DNA from: [Phialemoniopsis] sp. UDSM-2020
Taxonomy: Eukaryota > Ascomycota > Sordariomycetes > Thyridiales > Thyridiaceae
Length of the DNA stretch: 64,000 nt
NCBI GenBank assembly: GCA_018873225.1
Contig: JAEILZ010000001.1
Location: 7,626,001-7,690,000, forward strand
Reading direction: 5' to 3'
In this document: one piece after another, positions 46,709 to 57,457 of the stretch
Numbering within the stretch: position 1 is the first letter of the stretch
Layout of the letters: each line of letters begins with the position of its first letter
Program-made: the position numbers and the translations under genes
Notes under the pieces: model-generated
The model's input: only the letters and a program-made list of their open reading frames with translations
What the model was told of the DNA's origin: nothing
Database searches by the model: none

Positions 46709-47316
46709 TCCCGGGGTGTTCTTAAGGGGGAGACTGTAAGTATAATTAGATGACGATCTTGCTCGGCCGAGGGGTTCACCCGAGGCCCTGGGGTCAAAGA
46801 ATAGGAATAGAACTCGTTTCACAAAGCACAAGATGAACATGAGACCATCGTCGTGAGATCCCTGGGAAAATCGTGTCATTCGTCAACCTAGCCTCGCTCG
46901 CTTCGAGCTGGTCAGCAGGTGTGGTCATAATACATAACGCATCGTGCCTCGTTTCTTCCCCGGGACAGCTCTTGTCCCGAAGCAGTCCATGTGCAGCCAA
47001 AAGCAGCCCATCCCTCTCCATCGATGCGGAGTCCTTCGCTTTTAAATCGAATCCGCAGGAAGGAGAAGGCATACGCCAGTACAGCAAAAGCAACCCCTGC
47101 CCACGGTGTCGTGGAGGAGAAGCGGGTAATTCTAATCATCTCGAAAGCCAAAAGAAAGATATCCGAAGGAAAACCAGAAATTCCAAAACAACATACGAAG
47201 TGACAAGTGAAGATACAACAGAAAAACTACATCAAATGTGAATCCGACAAGCCCATAAAAAACATCCCATGATATGCCTCCTCTGTTCCAAATAAGAGAG
47301 ACAAAACCAGGTCAGA
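46709..47316. other. Intergenic between convergent genes
   Basis: Contains the 3' end of the RBR ligase gene. No additional gene seen. Confidence 0.55.
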
Positions 47317-49656
47317 TCACCAGACCCTTCCTCGCGCCCTCTCCCTCATAAAGGCCATCTCCCGATCCCGGTCTCTGGCACGTGCAATGGCCTCGGCCGC
47401 GGCCAAAAAGTCCATCACCGTCGCCTGTTGTCGCCGGCGCCGCGCCGCGATCTCCTCGCGCACGGGCGGCGGCGTGCCCGCAAATCGAGGAGGAGGCGGC
47501 GCCGCGGGCGGCACCCTGTCCAGGTCCGAGTCTTCGGCGTCGGCGTAGTCGTGGTCGGCCATATCGGCGTCGCTGCCAGTGTCACTGCTCCCCTCCTCGA
47601 CCTGGAAATCATCTTCCTCACCATCAAGGTCACTTGTATCGATCACAATATCGTCATCGTCCACCTCATCCACAATCTCGACGGGCGGCGGCCTGCGGTG
47701 CTGATGGTGGCGGTGCTCGAAACCAGGCGGCGGCGGTGGTGGAGGTGGCGGGGTGAGCGGCCGGAAGGGGTTGTCATCGGCCATAAATCCCGCTCTGCCC
47801 GGCGGAGCCTGTGGCATCCGCCTCGGGGGTGGCTGGGGCGGCCCGAAGAAACCCCAGCCCGGCCTGGGCCTCTGGCCCGGCTGCAGCGGCGGCGGCATGA
47901 AGCCGCCAGGCAGGTCCTCGAGGTCGGCAAAGATGTCGCGCTCGGTGCAGCCCCGGTTGTGCTGGCACCTCAGGAAGCCCTGGGGCGTGGTGCGGAAGGG
48001 CGCGAAGCAGATGTAGCACCACTCGTGGCCGCAGACGCAGGTGATGTGGTTGCAGCCAGAGTACTTGTGCACGTCGCGCTTGCACTCGGGGCAGCGCTTC
48101 GAGATCTCCTTGACGGTGCGCTCCGACTTGCGCTCGTCCTTGCGCCGCCGCCGGTTGCGCCGGTCGTACTCTTCGCACGTCTCCTTGCGGTGCCAGGGCA
48201 CCTCGTGCTCTACGCAGTGTCGGGCGTGGCACGCGCGGCACTTGAAGATCGGGCACTTGGCGTCGTGGATCTGTCCCGAGGAGCACTTGGGGTCGAGGCA
48301 CCAGCGAAAATTTTGCATGTCCTTGAGAGCAGCGCGGGTGGCCAGGTCGTCGTACCTCTCAAAGACGTCGCCAGAGGCAAAGCGCCTCACGTCCTCGTAC
48401 TGCAACAGCTCCGGGCAGGAAGGGCACTTGAGCCTGTCCCACGTCAGGCTCTCGAGGCTTGACGCGAGCCATTGCTGCAGGCACTGCTTGCAGATATCCG
48501 GGAGGTGGTCGCACGCGGCTGTGATGCGCACGGGGAAGGCCGACACGGGCCTGTCGTCGCAGCAGACCGAGCATGTCTCTGTCGGGGGTAGCAAGAACGA
48601 CTCCTCTCTCGAGAAGGCCTCGGCGGCGTCGGCGTTCTTGAGGCTGAACCGGACCGTCGAGCCCCACGGCAGCTCGGCGAAGCCTTCCACGGGGTTTCCG
48701 TCGAGCTCTAGCACAATGTCCCGGGTGCGGACGTCCACCTTTGTGAAGCCGTGCTGATGTACGCCCGTTAGGAGTCGGTTGTGGATCCAGGTCTTGACGA
48801 AGCGCACGATGGCGTGGGGACTGCTCGATGAGGTCGGGTGGTAGAGGTAGTCCCGCCTCAGGCCCTTGACGATGAGATACCGATCCCTCGGGCGCAGTTC
48901 GACGTTCAAGCACCGGCACAGCCACATCCGGACCTGGCGCGTTTCCCACGAGTCCCCCTCGAGGAGCCCCGGCCGGACCCCTCCCCACGCAGTGACGGCT
49001 ACTCGGTTGATATCGTCCACCTGTAGTTGTTTGGCTAATGTCCGACGCACATCGCCTAGCGTCGCCCCCCGTTCGATATCCCGGACTAGGCCCTCCGTGA
49101 AGATGGTGTCGAGCTGGTCGCCCCTCTGGTCGTGTCCTTGCCAACGTATCCTCAGCGAGCCGTCGTCGGAGCCGCTGAGCACTCGGTAGAATATGATGCC
49201 TGCCTCGCGCACGACGCTGCCGGGCCGTAGCTCCCTCCCCTCTCTGTAGAAGAGGACAAGGGCCTCGTCAGGGATGGGCACCTTGCTCGTCAGATCTCGC
49301 AGCTTGGTGTCGATCTTGGAGATGGCAACACCCGGCCGAACGCTAAACGTGACGTCTTGGCGATGAGCGTCGAGGTCTCGGATCTTGATCTCGATGCGGA
49401 AGTCCTCTTGGGCTGCTTGATCACGGTGGCTGCGAGGATGATGCTGCTGCGAGTGTCGATGACGATTTTGATATTCTTGTTGCTGATGATGGTGATGGCG
49501 ATGATGATAACGCCGAGAAGTCTCATTGTCGAGTTGCTCTTGCGGTCGATGCTGGGTTGTAAAAGTGGTGAAGAAGGGAATCCTAGGCAGACTCCGGCGA
49601 GAGCTTGCCGAGTCTCGGGTCCCCGATGGGGAGTTGGCGTCGTCTGTCTTGACCAT
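47317..49656 (-). CDS. RBR-type E3 ubiquitin ligase with ubiquitin-like domains
   Basis: Single-exon gene of 779 residues from the ATG at 49656. The N-terminus has a His/Gln-rich tract (RRYHHRHHHHQQQ). A ubiquitin-like domain follows (about 85-165, FRIEIKIRDLD to AGIIFYRVL), and a second beta-grasp-like segment (about 170-270, LRIRWQGHD to LIVKGL). The RBR module is complete: RING1 from C364 (CSVCCDD...CDHLPDICKQC...CPSC), IBR (about 450-500, WCLDPKCSSGQ, CRACHARHCVEH), and RING2 (about 520-552, RCPECKRDVHKYSGCNHITC) with the likely catalytic Cys in SGCNH, which takes ubiquitin from the E2 as a thioester. After this come a Pro-rich region (PPPPPPPPPG), an Asp/Glu-rich acidic stretch and an Arg-rich C-terminal helix. 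Substrates unknown. Confidence 0.92.
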   Translation of the reverse strand: MVKTDDANSPSGTRDSASSRRSLPRIPFFTTFTTQHRPQEQLDNETSRRYHHRHHHHQQQEYQNRHRHSQQHHPRSHRDQAAQEDFRIEIKIRDLDAHRQDVTFSVRPGVAISKIDTKLRDLTSKVPIPDEALVLFYREGRELRPGSVVREAGIIFYRVLSGSDDGSLRIRWQGHDQRGDQLDTIFTEGLVRDIERGATLGDVRRTLAKQLQVDDINRVAVTAWGGVRPGLLEGDSWETRQVRMWLCRCLNVELRPRDRYLIVKGLRRDYLYHPTSSSSPHAIVRFVKTWIHNRLLTGVHQHGFTKVDVRTRDIVLELDGNPVEGFAELPWGSTVRFSLKNADAAEAFSREESFLLPPTETCSVCCDDRPVSAFPVRITAACDHLPDICKQCLQQWLASSLESLTWDRLKCPSCPELLQYEDVRRFASGDVFERYDDLATRAALKDMQNFRWCLDPKCSSGQIHDAKCPIFKCRACHARHCVEHEVPWHRKETCEEYDRRNRRRRKDERKSERTVKEISKRCPECKRDVHKYSGCNHITCVCGHEWCYICFAPFRTTPQGFLRCQHNRGCTERDIFADLEDLPGGFMPPPLQPGQRPRPGWGFFGPPQPPPRRMPQAPPGRAGFMADDNPFRPLTPPPPPPPPPGFEHRHHQHRRPPPVEIVDEVDDDDIVIDTSDLDGEEDDFQVEEGSSDTGSDADMADHDYADAEDSDLDRVPPAAPPPPRFAGTPPPVREEIAARRRRQQATVMDFLAAAEAIARARDRDREMAFMRERARGRVW

Positions 49657-49810
49657 TCTCTGAGCACACAACGGCTAGTGCCGCTGATGGACGGGGTCCA
49701 TTTCCTGGTGCAGGTAATCGATCTAGACGAGCAAGAAACATACAGCGTTGCAGAGATTACATGGGTGAAAAAAGTAGAAGAAGGAAAGCAGAGTCCTACA
49801 CCTGAGCAGA

Positions 49811-49862
49811 CATGCACACACAAACACACACACACACCTGTACATACACAAGCACAAACGAA
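49811..49862. repeat. CA-rich microsatellite
   Basis: Imperfect CA/ACAC repeats in the upstream region of the RBR ligase gene. Confidence 0.8.
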
Positions 49863-50970
49863 AAGCGGATAGGTGGTGGGTAAGAGAGAAGAGGAAGAAA
49901 AAAAAGAGACGTCCAAACGGCTCTCTTGTCCACTCTTCCGCCAGGATCAGTCAGTCAGGCAGGCAGGCAAGTCACGCACCAGCCAGGCTGCATAACAGAT
50001 ATTCTGCATGCAAGCGATTCGACGCAGGTCAGTGAGTGAGCAGCCAAGCGAGCAGTGAGGCTCACCACGGAGTCCCCTGTCCTTTTTTTCGACGCCCGGC
50101 TTGGGCGTGTGTGTCAAACCCGGAGCAAGCACAGTGGGGGAAAAGGAAAGAAGAAAATGTCCCTCTTCCCGGGGGCGGGCCTGCTTACGGGAAGCAGGAG
50201 ACCAGCAAGCAAGTAGCCGCATTGGTGCCCAGAGGCGGTGGCGATGTGAGTGGCTGCTCTGCGCGGGGTGTGTCCTGGAGAGCACTCGCCCGTCCAGCCA
50301 TATGCGGGTGAAGTGTGAGGGCCGTCCAATGGATCGGGGCTGCGTGTTTGTGCGGTTGTCTGTGGGAGGGGGAGATGGAGAGGGAGTGTCTAGAGGAGGG
50401 GCCAGGCGAGCGAATGCGCAGCGAGTAAGCAAGTGGCTAGGCAATCATGCAGGTGGGAGGTGGTGTAGAGTCTGCAGCGCCAGAGGCTGCGGGCTGGGCC
50501 GAATCAAAGACGAGTTGGCTTCTGCTGTTTGGTCGCACCCACGCTGCCTCCTGCGGCCTCACTTGAGCAACGCGAGCCCGTTAACCTACGGCCACGCTGT
50601 GAACCTGGCCACTGGCTTGGTTGGCATGACGTGTAGTCAGATCTATAACATGCATCGCATAAGGTAAGTACGGATATAGAAAACACAGACGAGGAGAAGG
50701 GGATCCTGCCGGTAGCGAGTAGGGTGTAGGGTAGTGGGGATGTGCAAGTGTTGACATGGAGTGCCGATGCGGCTGATCGTCGCCGACTAATCGCTAGGGT
50801 GGTGATGATCTCATGGTGTCACGAACCGAACCGCCTGTCCTGTCCCGTCCGGACGAACTTGCCCCTCATCTCTTTCGTTGCCTGCGCGCGCCGTGCACAC
50901 ACACAAACATAAAATCTGCCTTGCCGCAGCTTCCCCGCTGGCGGCGACGATGGGCTCGGCCAAGGGAAGG

Positions 50971-50995
50971 AAAAAAAAAAAAAAAAAAAAAAAAA
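50971..50995. repeat. Poly(A) tract of 25 bases
   Basis: Uninterrupted run of A on the plus strand, preceded by GGGAAGG. No open frame or target-site duplication beside it is obvious. Confidence 0.95.
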
Positions 50996-51527
50996 TACGT
51001 CCCGGCGACACAAGTAATCAAGGTTAATCTTTTGAAACCTCTGGTATTGGTATCTTGGTCTTTGTAATGGCAGCAGTACAGAAAACAGAGCAAGCCACCA
51101 TGTGCAGGGCGGCAGCTCCCACCTCAGCTCGTCACATATACAGGTCTCCAACATGACCCAAACCACCCGCACAAGCAAATGAATCGGCTCTTTCTCAGCC
51201 TCGTCATGACATCGCCCAGACCCTTATCGTCGTCGTCCAATCGTATCAAAGAGGCGCTCCCAGTCGTCAAAAAGCTCCGTGCCATGCGTCCATTATCTCC
51301 AGCCCCTGCGTCCGATTCGAAGCGGGGAAATACATATTCGAGACCAGCGGTCTCGGAAGGTGTGACAAAAAAGTGTAGTAGTGGAGTGAAGTGCATACAA
51401 GAAATGAAGTGGCAGGGCCAGGCCGTCGTCTGCAGTGCGATTGTCCGCATGCAGAGAATTCAGGCCTGGCAGGTCTTTGGATTCACCGCGCTCCCGCCAT
51501 GTGGGGAACGGGGATCACCTTGCCGCA

Positions 51528-52307
51528 TCATAGCATGTAGGCGAACAGACCCATGGCAACGGCCGCGGCACCGTTTCCGTATTGCTGGAAGTTGGTGGGG
51601 GCAGCGGCGCGGGAGGTCGAGGTCGAGGGGGTGCTCGTGTCGCTGGCCGAGTTTTGCGCCTCGGTCTGGGTCGGGCCCGCGGTGGACGACGAGCTGGAGG
51701 AAGAAGAGACGACCTTGGAAGAGTCGAGCTTGCCGCACTGGTCCGCGATGCTCGTGGTGCAGTTCTTTTGGCCGTTGGCGTTGCCGACGTTGGCATCGTT
51801 GCACTCCTTGAACGCCTCGTTGCAGATGAACTAGAGACCGAAAGGCCGTGTTAGTCATGCGGCAACAGCCATGGGCGCGGCGACAGGCTGGGTCGCGGGG
51901 GATTGACACTTACGAAAGGCATGCTCTGCTGGTAGTAGTCGAGACCCGGGGCGCTGCCGTTTTGGCAGGTGCACTTGTAAACCAGAGTGTTCTGTAGCGC
52001 GGGTGTGTTAGCTGTCTTGGCTTTGTCAATGGGGCGGGGGCACAGCTGGACATACGGGATCGCAGTCATTGATCTTGGGGTTATTGTTGCAAAGGTTACC
52101 GCAAACGGCGCTCTCACCCTGGCACCAGGTGGCTATATGTCAGAAAGAGACGGTCAGCGCATGCAACTTGAGATCATCAGAGATGGGAGGGAGCTGCGCA
52201 CCTCGCGTGCTCAGGTCGACACGGTTGGGGTCAATGGTGAAGGACTGGTTCTGGGCAGCGACCAGGGTCAGCGCCGAGAGGGCGGCGAGCATCACGTTGT
52301 TGCGCAT
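51528..52307 (-). CDS. GPI-anchored Cys-rich surface protein (DUF7707-type)
   Basis: Small cell-wall or plasma-membrane protein. Four exons: 52307-52202, 52132-52056, 51991-51914 and 51830-51528 (introns 69, 64 and 83 nt), 187 residues. A signal peptide (MLAALSALTLVAA) leads into the family core NRVDLSTRATWCQGESAVC, then NDCDPNTLVYKCTCQNGSAPGLDYYQQSMPFFIC and CNDANVGNANGQKNCTTSIADQCG; about ten Cys should form disulfides. A Ser/Thr-rich stalk follows, and a hydrophobic tail (YGNGAAAVAMGLFAYML) serves as the GPI-attachment signal. This layout matches the DUF7707 family of filamentous ascomycetes, whose function is unknown. All splice phases agree, and each junction falls within a conserved motif. 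Confidence 0.9.
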
Positions 52308-55120
52308 GTTGGCGGTTGGAGAGGTAAGATTGCGACGAAAAGTCTAGCGTGGTGATGCTTTGGTGTCGCGGGCCCAAGAATGATGCTTGCGCGATGTCAA
52401 AAAAACCGTGTGAAGATGATGTGAGAGTGCGGTTGACTAGACGATTCTCGAGAGTCGAGTATGGTTTTTTGAAGTCTATGTTTTGATAGCTACTTGTAAA
52501 GTAGGCAGGTAGGAGAGGGAGTGAGGAAGGAGCAGAGCAATGACGGGAGGGTAAGTAGGAGCAGGTGAGGTGGTGTGTGGTGTTTAAAGGGCAGGCACAG
52601 GCACAGGCACAGGCAAAATCGGCAAGCTTTGTCCGTTATGGGCAAAACAGAGCACAGTCCTGGCCTGTCTACGATATCTATGGAGCATGTCTTTCTCTCG
52701 GGAAGGTGGCTAGCAAAGGCTGGGCGCGCGGCGGGCACTGATGGATGCAGGTGGAAAGCTTTGCCGTTTCTCACGATGGGACGATTGGGGTCGCATGGGC
52801 GACCAGGGTTGCTTTTTTCCCGCGAGGTTTACGAATCGAGGCCGGTAGGTACCCGTTGTCGCAGCTGTGCAGCATTCTGCGACGCCTTTGACCGGGTGAC
52901 GGTACTTTGCATGCCAATCCTTCCAAAGTGTTGTCGCAGGGCGCTAGCGGGCCCTGGCCGTCAATTATCCTGGTCTGGTCTCTGCGGAGGTGGGCTAGTG
53001 TAGCCCAGGGTGGTTGGGAAATCTCCAATCTGGAACAAAACGAAGCTCAATTATTGGCCGGACCCTCGAGCTTGCTCCTGTGCTAAAACACTTTCGGGGT
53101 AGCTCCAGCCCGTCCTGATTGACGCTCTGCTTGTCTCTGCCTCTCTTGCCCACCACGGACGGCACAAGAGGGCCGAGAAGGAAGGGAAAAAAAAAACATC
53201 AATCACGCGGAGGGGCGCGGTTACACTTGCTTGCCGGCTGCTTGCCGCTCCATCATGTCGCGGCGCTCGCTCGCTGCCGCGGGTCTACTTAGGTCAACTG
53301 GTGGTTCTCTGCTTTGGGGATTCCATACCGGGCCAGCCAGAGAGACTGATGTGATGCGTATCCTCGGGTTCTGCGGACCAGAACAAAGTGATGCACGATT
53401 AGCGTCGCGCTAGGGCACCTCGCGCTAACAAGAACCAGAACGCAACGCTAGGTACTCCCTAACTACAGGATCTACCTACTGCTTCTTCCACCTGCCAGAA
53501 ATAAATGATATCGGTGTGACCCGTGATCTTCAACCATAGCAGCTGTACATTTCACTTGACCTATTGCGCTTGTTTCATCGCAGGCGCACTGCAGGTCGAC
53601 GATAGGCCTGCCCGGTCGCGGAGAGATGGGGAACCCTTGAAGCCCAACATGGGGAATTGCCTGATCCCGGCCTGCCGCCACAGCGACCAGCGACAAGGAA
53701 CGATGCCAATCATGGCTGTAACCGTCATCGCCAGCCAGCAGATAGCGCATGTTTGCTAGGGCGGTCCACTAAAAAAAGCTGTCCACTGGAGTCAGCGGCG
53801 TTTTGACATCCCAGGATGCTCATTGTGGCGGCTTCTCTTTCTCCGCCCCGACATCAATGTGCGATTGGCGATGGGCTGCCAGACCGATTGACCGCCGCAG
53901 GAGGAATTGTTCCCTCTTACAGCCAATTTTCGTATTTGTCCTGCGTTGCCTGCCCCCTTGGCAAGAGATAGAGTGTGTGCGTATGTTGACCCCAACAGAA
54001 CAGAACCATGTGATTCCATGCGTGGCGGGTGATGGGCGGGGAACGCGCCTCGGCACTGTCTTCCAGTTGTCCAGGCTGCGCAGTTTGCCTCCGCACCAAA
54101 CGGACTCCCATCAAGGTTCAGGCCAAGCACTTCGTATCCCCCGTCGATCTTGTTTCTTTCCCCCCCTCTACTCCAGTGAAAGGGCTGGGAGGAAGTTGAA
54201 GAAGACACCCGCTGTGGCAGCCCGGCTACCGGCCTTGGGCTTACGCGGACTGCATTTCGGTATGGTGGTGCGGAGAGGAGCCACCTAGCGACTATCGAAC
54301 TGATCAAGAGAAATACCTAAAGTAGTGCCGAATTGATGCAATGATCAAGTACATTTACAAGTACATACAGGAGCTATTCCTGCCTGGCCACGCATTCCTC
54401 TAATCTAAAATTAGATGGAGCTGACGATTCCTCACGCACTCGACTAAACAGGAAATATGCAAGGTCCCAAAGTCTTGGCACGAAACGATTGCCAAGACAT
54501 TTGGAATTTCACCACACCCGTTTCATCTCGCCAACACTGACACAACCACTCCAGCACCCGGGTTTGGGAGGAGCTCTTGTTCATTTCGCCTAGAGAATAA
54601 AATTATGCTATTTCACAGATAGGACATACCTCGCACTTGGATTTGCAAAAGCCCTTCCTCCTGCTGTACACCCTGGCCGGTAACACACTATCAGGCACAT
54701 AACTAATGGTCAGCAAACCAACAGCCGGGGATATCAATCCTACCCGAAGATAGGGGGTTCGTGTTGCCCAGGGTTCATCAATCGGAGGCACTTACCTCTT
54801 TGAGAGGCAAAACGATCGCTTGCAAGTTAGATATTTCACAACGATGAGATGTGCTGCTCCTTGAAAGGGCGGTCCCAGGGACATGAGGTGATTACTCTCG
54901 TTTTTCCAGGTATATTCGCAAAGATGTCAAGACGATAAATGAGCCCTCAGACTGTTGCTCCTCACTAGAGTTGTCCAGGCATGTCAGGAATTGATCTTTT
55001 GGTCGATTTTCGTGCTCGAATGAAATATCAAAACCCCGACTGGCGTCCACCAAGAGGAAAATTGACCTCTCCCTACCACCCACCAAGCCCCCTTCAAGCA
55101 ACGGCACCAGCACCCCTTCT
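52308..55120. other. 2.8-kb intergenic stretch, no gene seen
   Basis: Upstream region of the DUF7707-type gene (with a short AGGCAC repeat near 52590) and downstream region of the dehydrogenase gene. Open frames at 53803-54307 occur on both strands and lack coding signs. Confidence 0.6.
52589..52613. repeat. Short (AGGCAC)n tandem repeat
   Basis: About four copies of a 6-bp unit in the upstream region of the DUF7707-type gene. Confidence 0.8.
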
Positions 55121-56619
55121 TCACCTTGGTCCGGCGGCGGCGGCAGAAGCCTCGACCTCGCGGTTCCAGTCCGCGAGCTGCCGGCACGTCCCCTCGAGCG
55201 TCGTCTCGACCCCGCGGTACCCGATGCCGCCCTCGGCCACGCTCCGCCTCGCGGCCCGGTCGTCCACGACCTGGTGCGACGCCGCAGAAAAGACGCTCGG
55301 CTGCAGGTGGCTCGTCGGGAACCGCGGCTCGCGCAGGCCCATCAGGCGGGCCAGCACAACCCACCGCGCCAGCGCCAGGCAGTAGAGCTCGACGGCGTGC
55401 GCCACCAGCAGCAGCAGCACCGGCGGCGGGAGGACGTAGGCGAACGGGCTGGCGCTCAGCTCCGCCGACAGGACCAGCAGGTCGCCGAACGTGCAGGGCG
55501 GGTTCGGGTCCGTCACGAGCAAGGGGCGGCCCGCGCACGGCGGCGGCGGCCCTTTCTTATCAGCGGCAGGGAGCAGGGCGTGCTCGAACTGCAGGTGCGC
55601 CAGCGCGACGTTGCGCCCACTGACGACGTTGTGCACGACGTGCGGCGTCCAGCTCGCCACGCGGCGCGTCTGCAGGAACAGGCCGACGAGCTGGTCGCGC
55701 CGGTGCCCGTAGACGGTGTTGCCCGGCCGGACGCAGCCCGTGCGGAAGCCGGGCGCGTTGGCGCCGCACACGAGGCGCTCGGCCTCGGCCTTGCTGCGCG
55801 CGTAGTTGGCGTAGTAGTCGTCGTGGCGGCGCAGGGGCCGGTCAAAGTCGGACTCGTCGCAGACCTGGAAGTAGCCCCTCGTCGACGACTCCCACGGCGG
55901 CACCCAAAAGGTCACGGGCTTGCCGGCGATGGCGTTGGACGACGTGTACACAAAGACGTCGGCGCCGGCGGCGTCGCGCGCCGAGGCGAGCACGTTGGCC
56001 GTGCCGTCGACGTTGACGGCGCGGGACCGCTCGTAGAGCGACCGGCTGCGCTCCTGGGGCCGGATGACGGCGGCGCAGTGGAAGACGGTGAGCGGCAGCC
56101 GGCGCAGGGCCTCCTCGTGCCCAGGCCAGGCCTGCGCAAAGGCCGCGTCGATCGAGGCCCGGGACGTGATGTCGGCATGGGCGAAGCCGACGCGCGCCGC
56201 CGCGGGCGTGAGCATGTCGGCCCGGCTGGGCGGCACGAAGTCGATGACGCGGATGCTCTCGGGCGACTGCCCTCGCTCCAGGAGGTGCAAGACGATGAAG
56301 CCGCCCACGAGGCCTTGTCCATCGTGTTAGCCTTCGATGACAGGGAGGGTGATGGTTCACACATACCGGAGCCGCCGACCACGACGTACCGCCTGTCCTG
56401 CCGGGGCGGCAGGTGCGGTCCGTAGTCGACCGGACGCTTTCTGACTCGTTCGTAGGTTTCGCGGATCTCCTTTCTCGTCCAGCGGTGCGGGGAGGCCTTG
56501 CGCGCCTCGTCCGGCACGAAGTGCATGGCTCGGTTCACGCGGTACAGCCAGAACAAGAGTATCGCGGCTGTCCCCATCACGCCGAGCAGCAGGGGGTTGG
56601 TACTCAGGAGCCCGGCCAT
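55121..56619 (-). CDS. 3beta-HSD/ERG26-like NAD(P)-dependent dehydrogenase, membrane-anchored
   Basis: Extended short-chain dehydrogenase of the 3beta-hydroxysteroid dehydrogenase/isomerase family. Exons 56619-56367 and 56313-55121 (intron 53 nt, GTATGT...GACAAG) give 481 residues. An N-terminal membrane anchor (LLLGVMGTAAILLFWLY) is followed by the nucleotide-binding motif VVVGGSGLVGGF, rebuilt exactly by the splice. Other family marks are VIDFVPPSR (acidic residue choosing the cofactor), FHCAAVIRP, VNVDGTANVL, VYTSSNAI, and the catalytic NYARSKAEAERL (Tyr and Lys). A second hydrophobic stretch (VLPPPVLLLLVAHAVELYCLALA) lies near the C-terminus, as in ER-bound ERG26 relatives. Very GC-rich. 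Substrate is not evident; sterol or another hydroxyl/keto lipid is likely, and ERG26 itself is probably a different locus because the sequence is divergent. Confidence 0.88.
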
Positions 56620-57457
56620 CGTATGCAGGACTGGAAAGTACGGGAAAGGTCTCTAGCGAGCATTCTCACTCTACAAAGAACGGCGGGCCGTCGTAATTAT
56701 ATCGACAAGTTGTCATTGCAGGGCGGCCGCGTATAAGGTAGGCAGTGGCGTGCCCAGTACGGAGGGGTGTCCGGATCGAGAACAACCTGCCAGTGGCACA
56801 AGGACCGCGCTTGAGTTCGAGGCATCACGGTGCTGTGCCGCTCGCAATTACTTGAACCCCTCGGACTCTGCTCTCACTCCCAGTGGCCGACGCGCGCGAC
56901 AGACTTGGCTCAGCTCGGACACAATTTCGACCCATTCTTGGTCCGTGGCAAGTGGACTTCTAGAGTCAGATTGTTGATAGGTGGGTGCAAAACACACGGC
57001 GTACCATCGAGGTAAGATGTCCTTGCAACGCAACCATTCGTGCAATGGTGGTTACCTCACCACCTACATAGGTACAAGAAAGCACTTTCAATCAAGGAAC
57101 AAGTAGGGATATATCATTGGCCCTTGCCTCTTCGTAGCGACCAGTACAAAAACTTTGGATACAAAGAATGCAATGCAAAACAACGATTCAAGGACAATTC
57201 CTGCTCACTGTACACAATAATCCTCAACACACTGCTCTTTTGTCTCTTTCCTCTCCTAACAAATCAACGCTTGAATTGATACAATCCTTCTTCAACAATA
57301 ACGCCGCGAACGGGACGTAGCCGGTGGGCAAGGCAGCTCGGCCGTCCCATATCAAGAGACTGAATAATGGCCATGGATAGCCATGTCAAGGCCTGTGCGA
57401 CGACTCCTCGGCTCAAAACGCATACTCCATATGCAACAGCTGCTGCGCGTCTTTTCA
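56620..57457. other. Intergenic, no gene seen
   Basis: Upstream of the dehydrogenase gene and downstream of the 880-residue gene. No coding signal. Confidence 0.6.

Larger units (their letters stand above)
49657..51527. other. Intergenic, no gene seen
   Basis: Promoter and leader of the RBR gene (with CA-rich and CAGG-repeat microsatellites at 49811-49862 and 49950-49972), then spacer with a 25-A tract. Open frames here are short or strand-ambiguous. Confidence 0.6.

Noticed and set aside
50101..50667. 188-codon open frame upstream of the RBR gene
   Set aside because: Composition dominated by Gly/Arg/Cys from simple repeats; no ATG at a suitable place and no family.
53792..54307. Overlapping 161- and 171-codon frames on opposite strands
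   Set aside because: Neither has coding-like codon choice, a domain or splice partners; such pairs are expected by chance in GC-rich DNA.
55274..56425. 383-codon plus-strand frame opposite the 3beta-HSD-like gene
   Set aside because: Antisense shadow; the minus strand has the nucleotide-binding and catalytic motifs.
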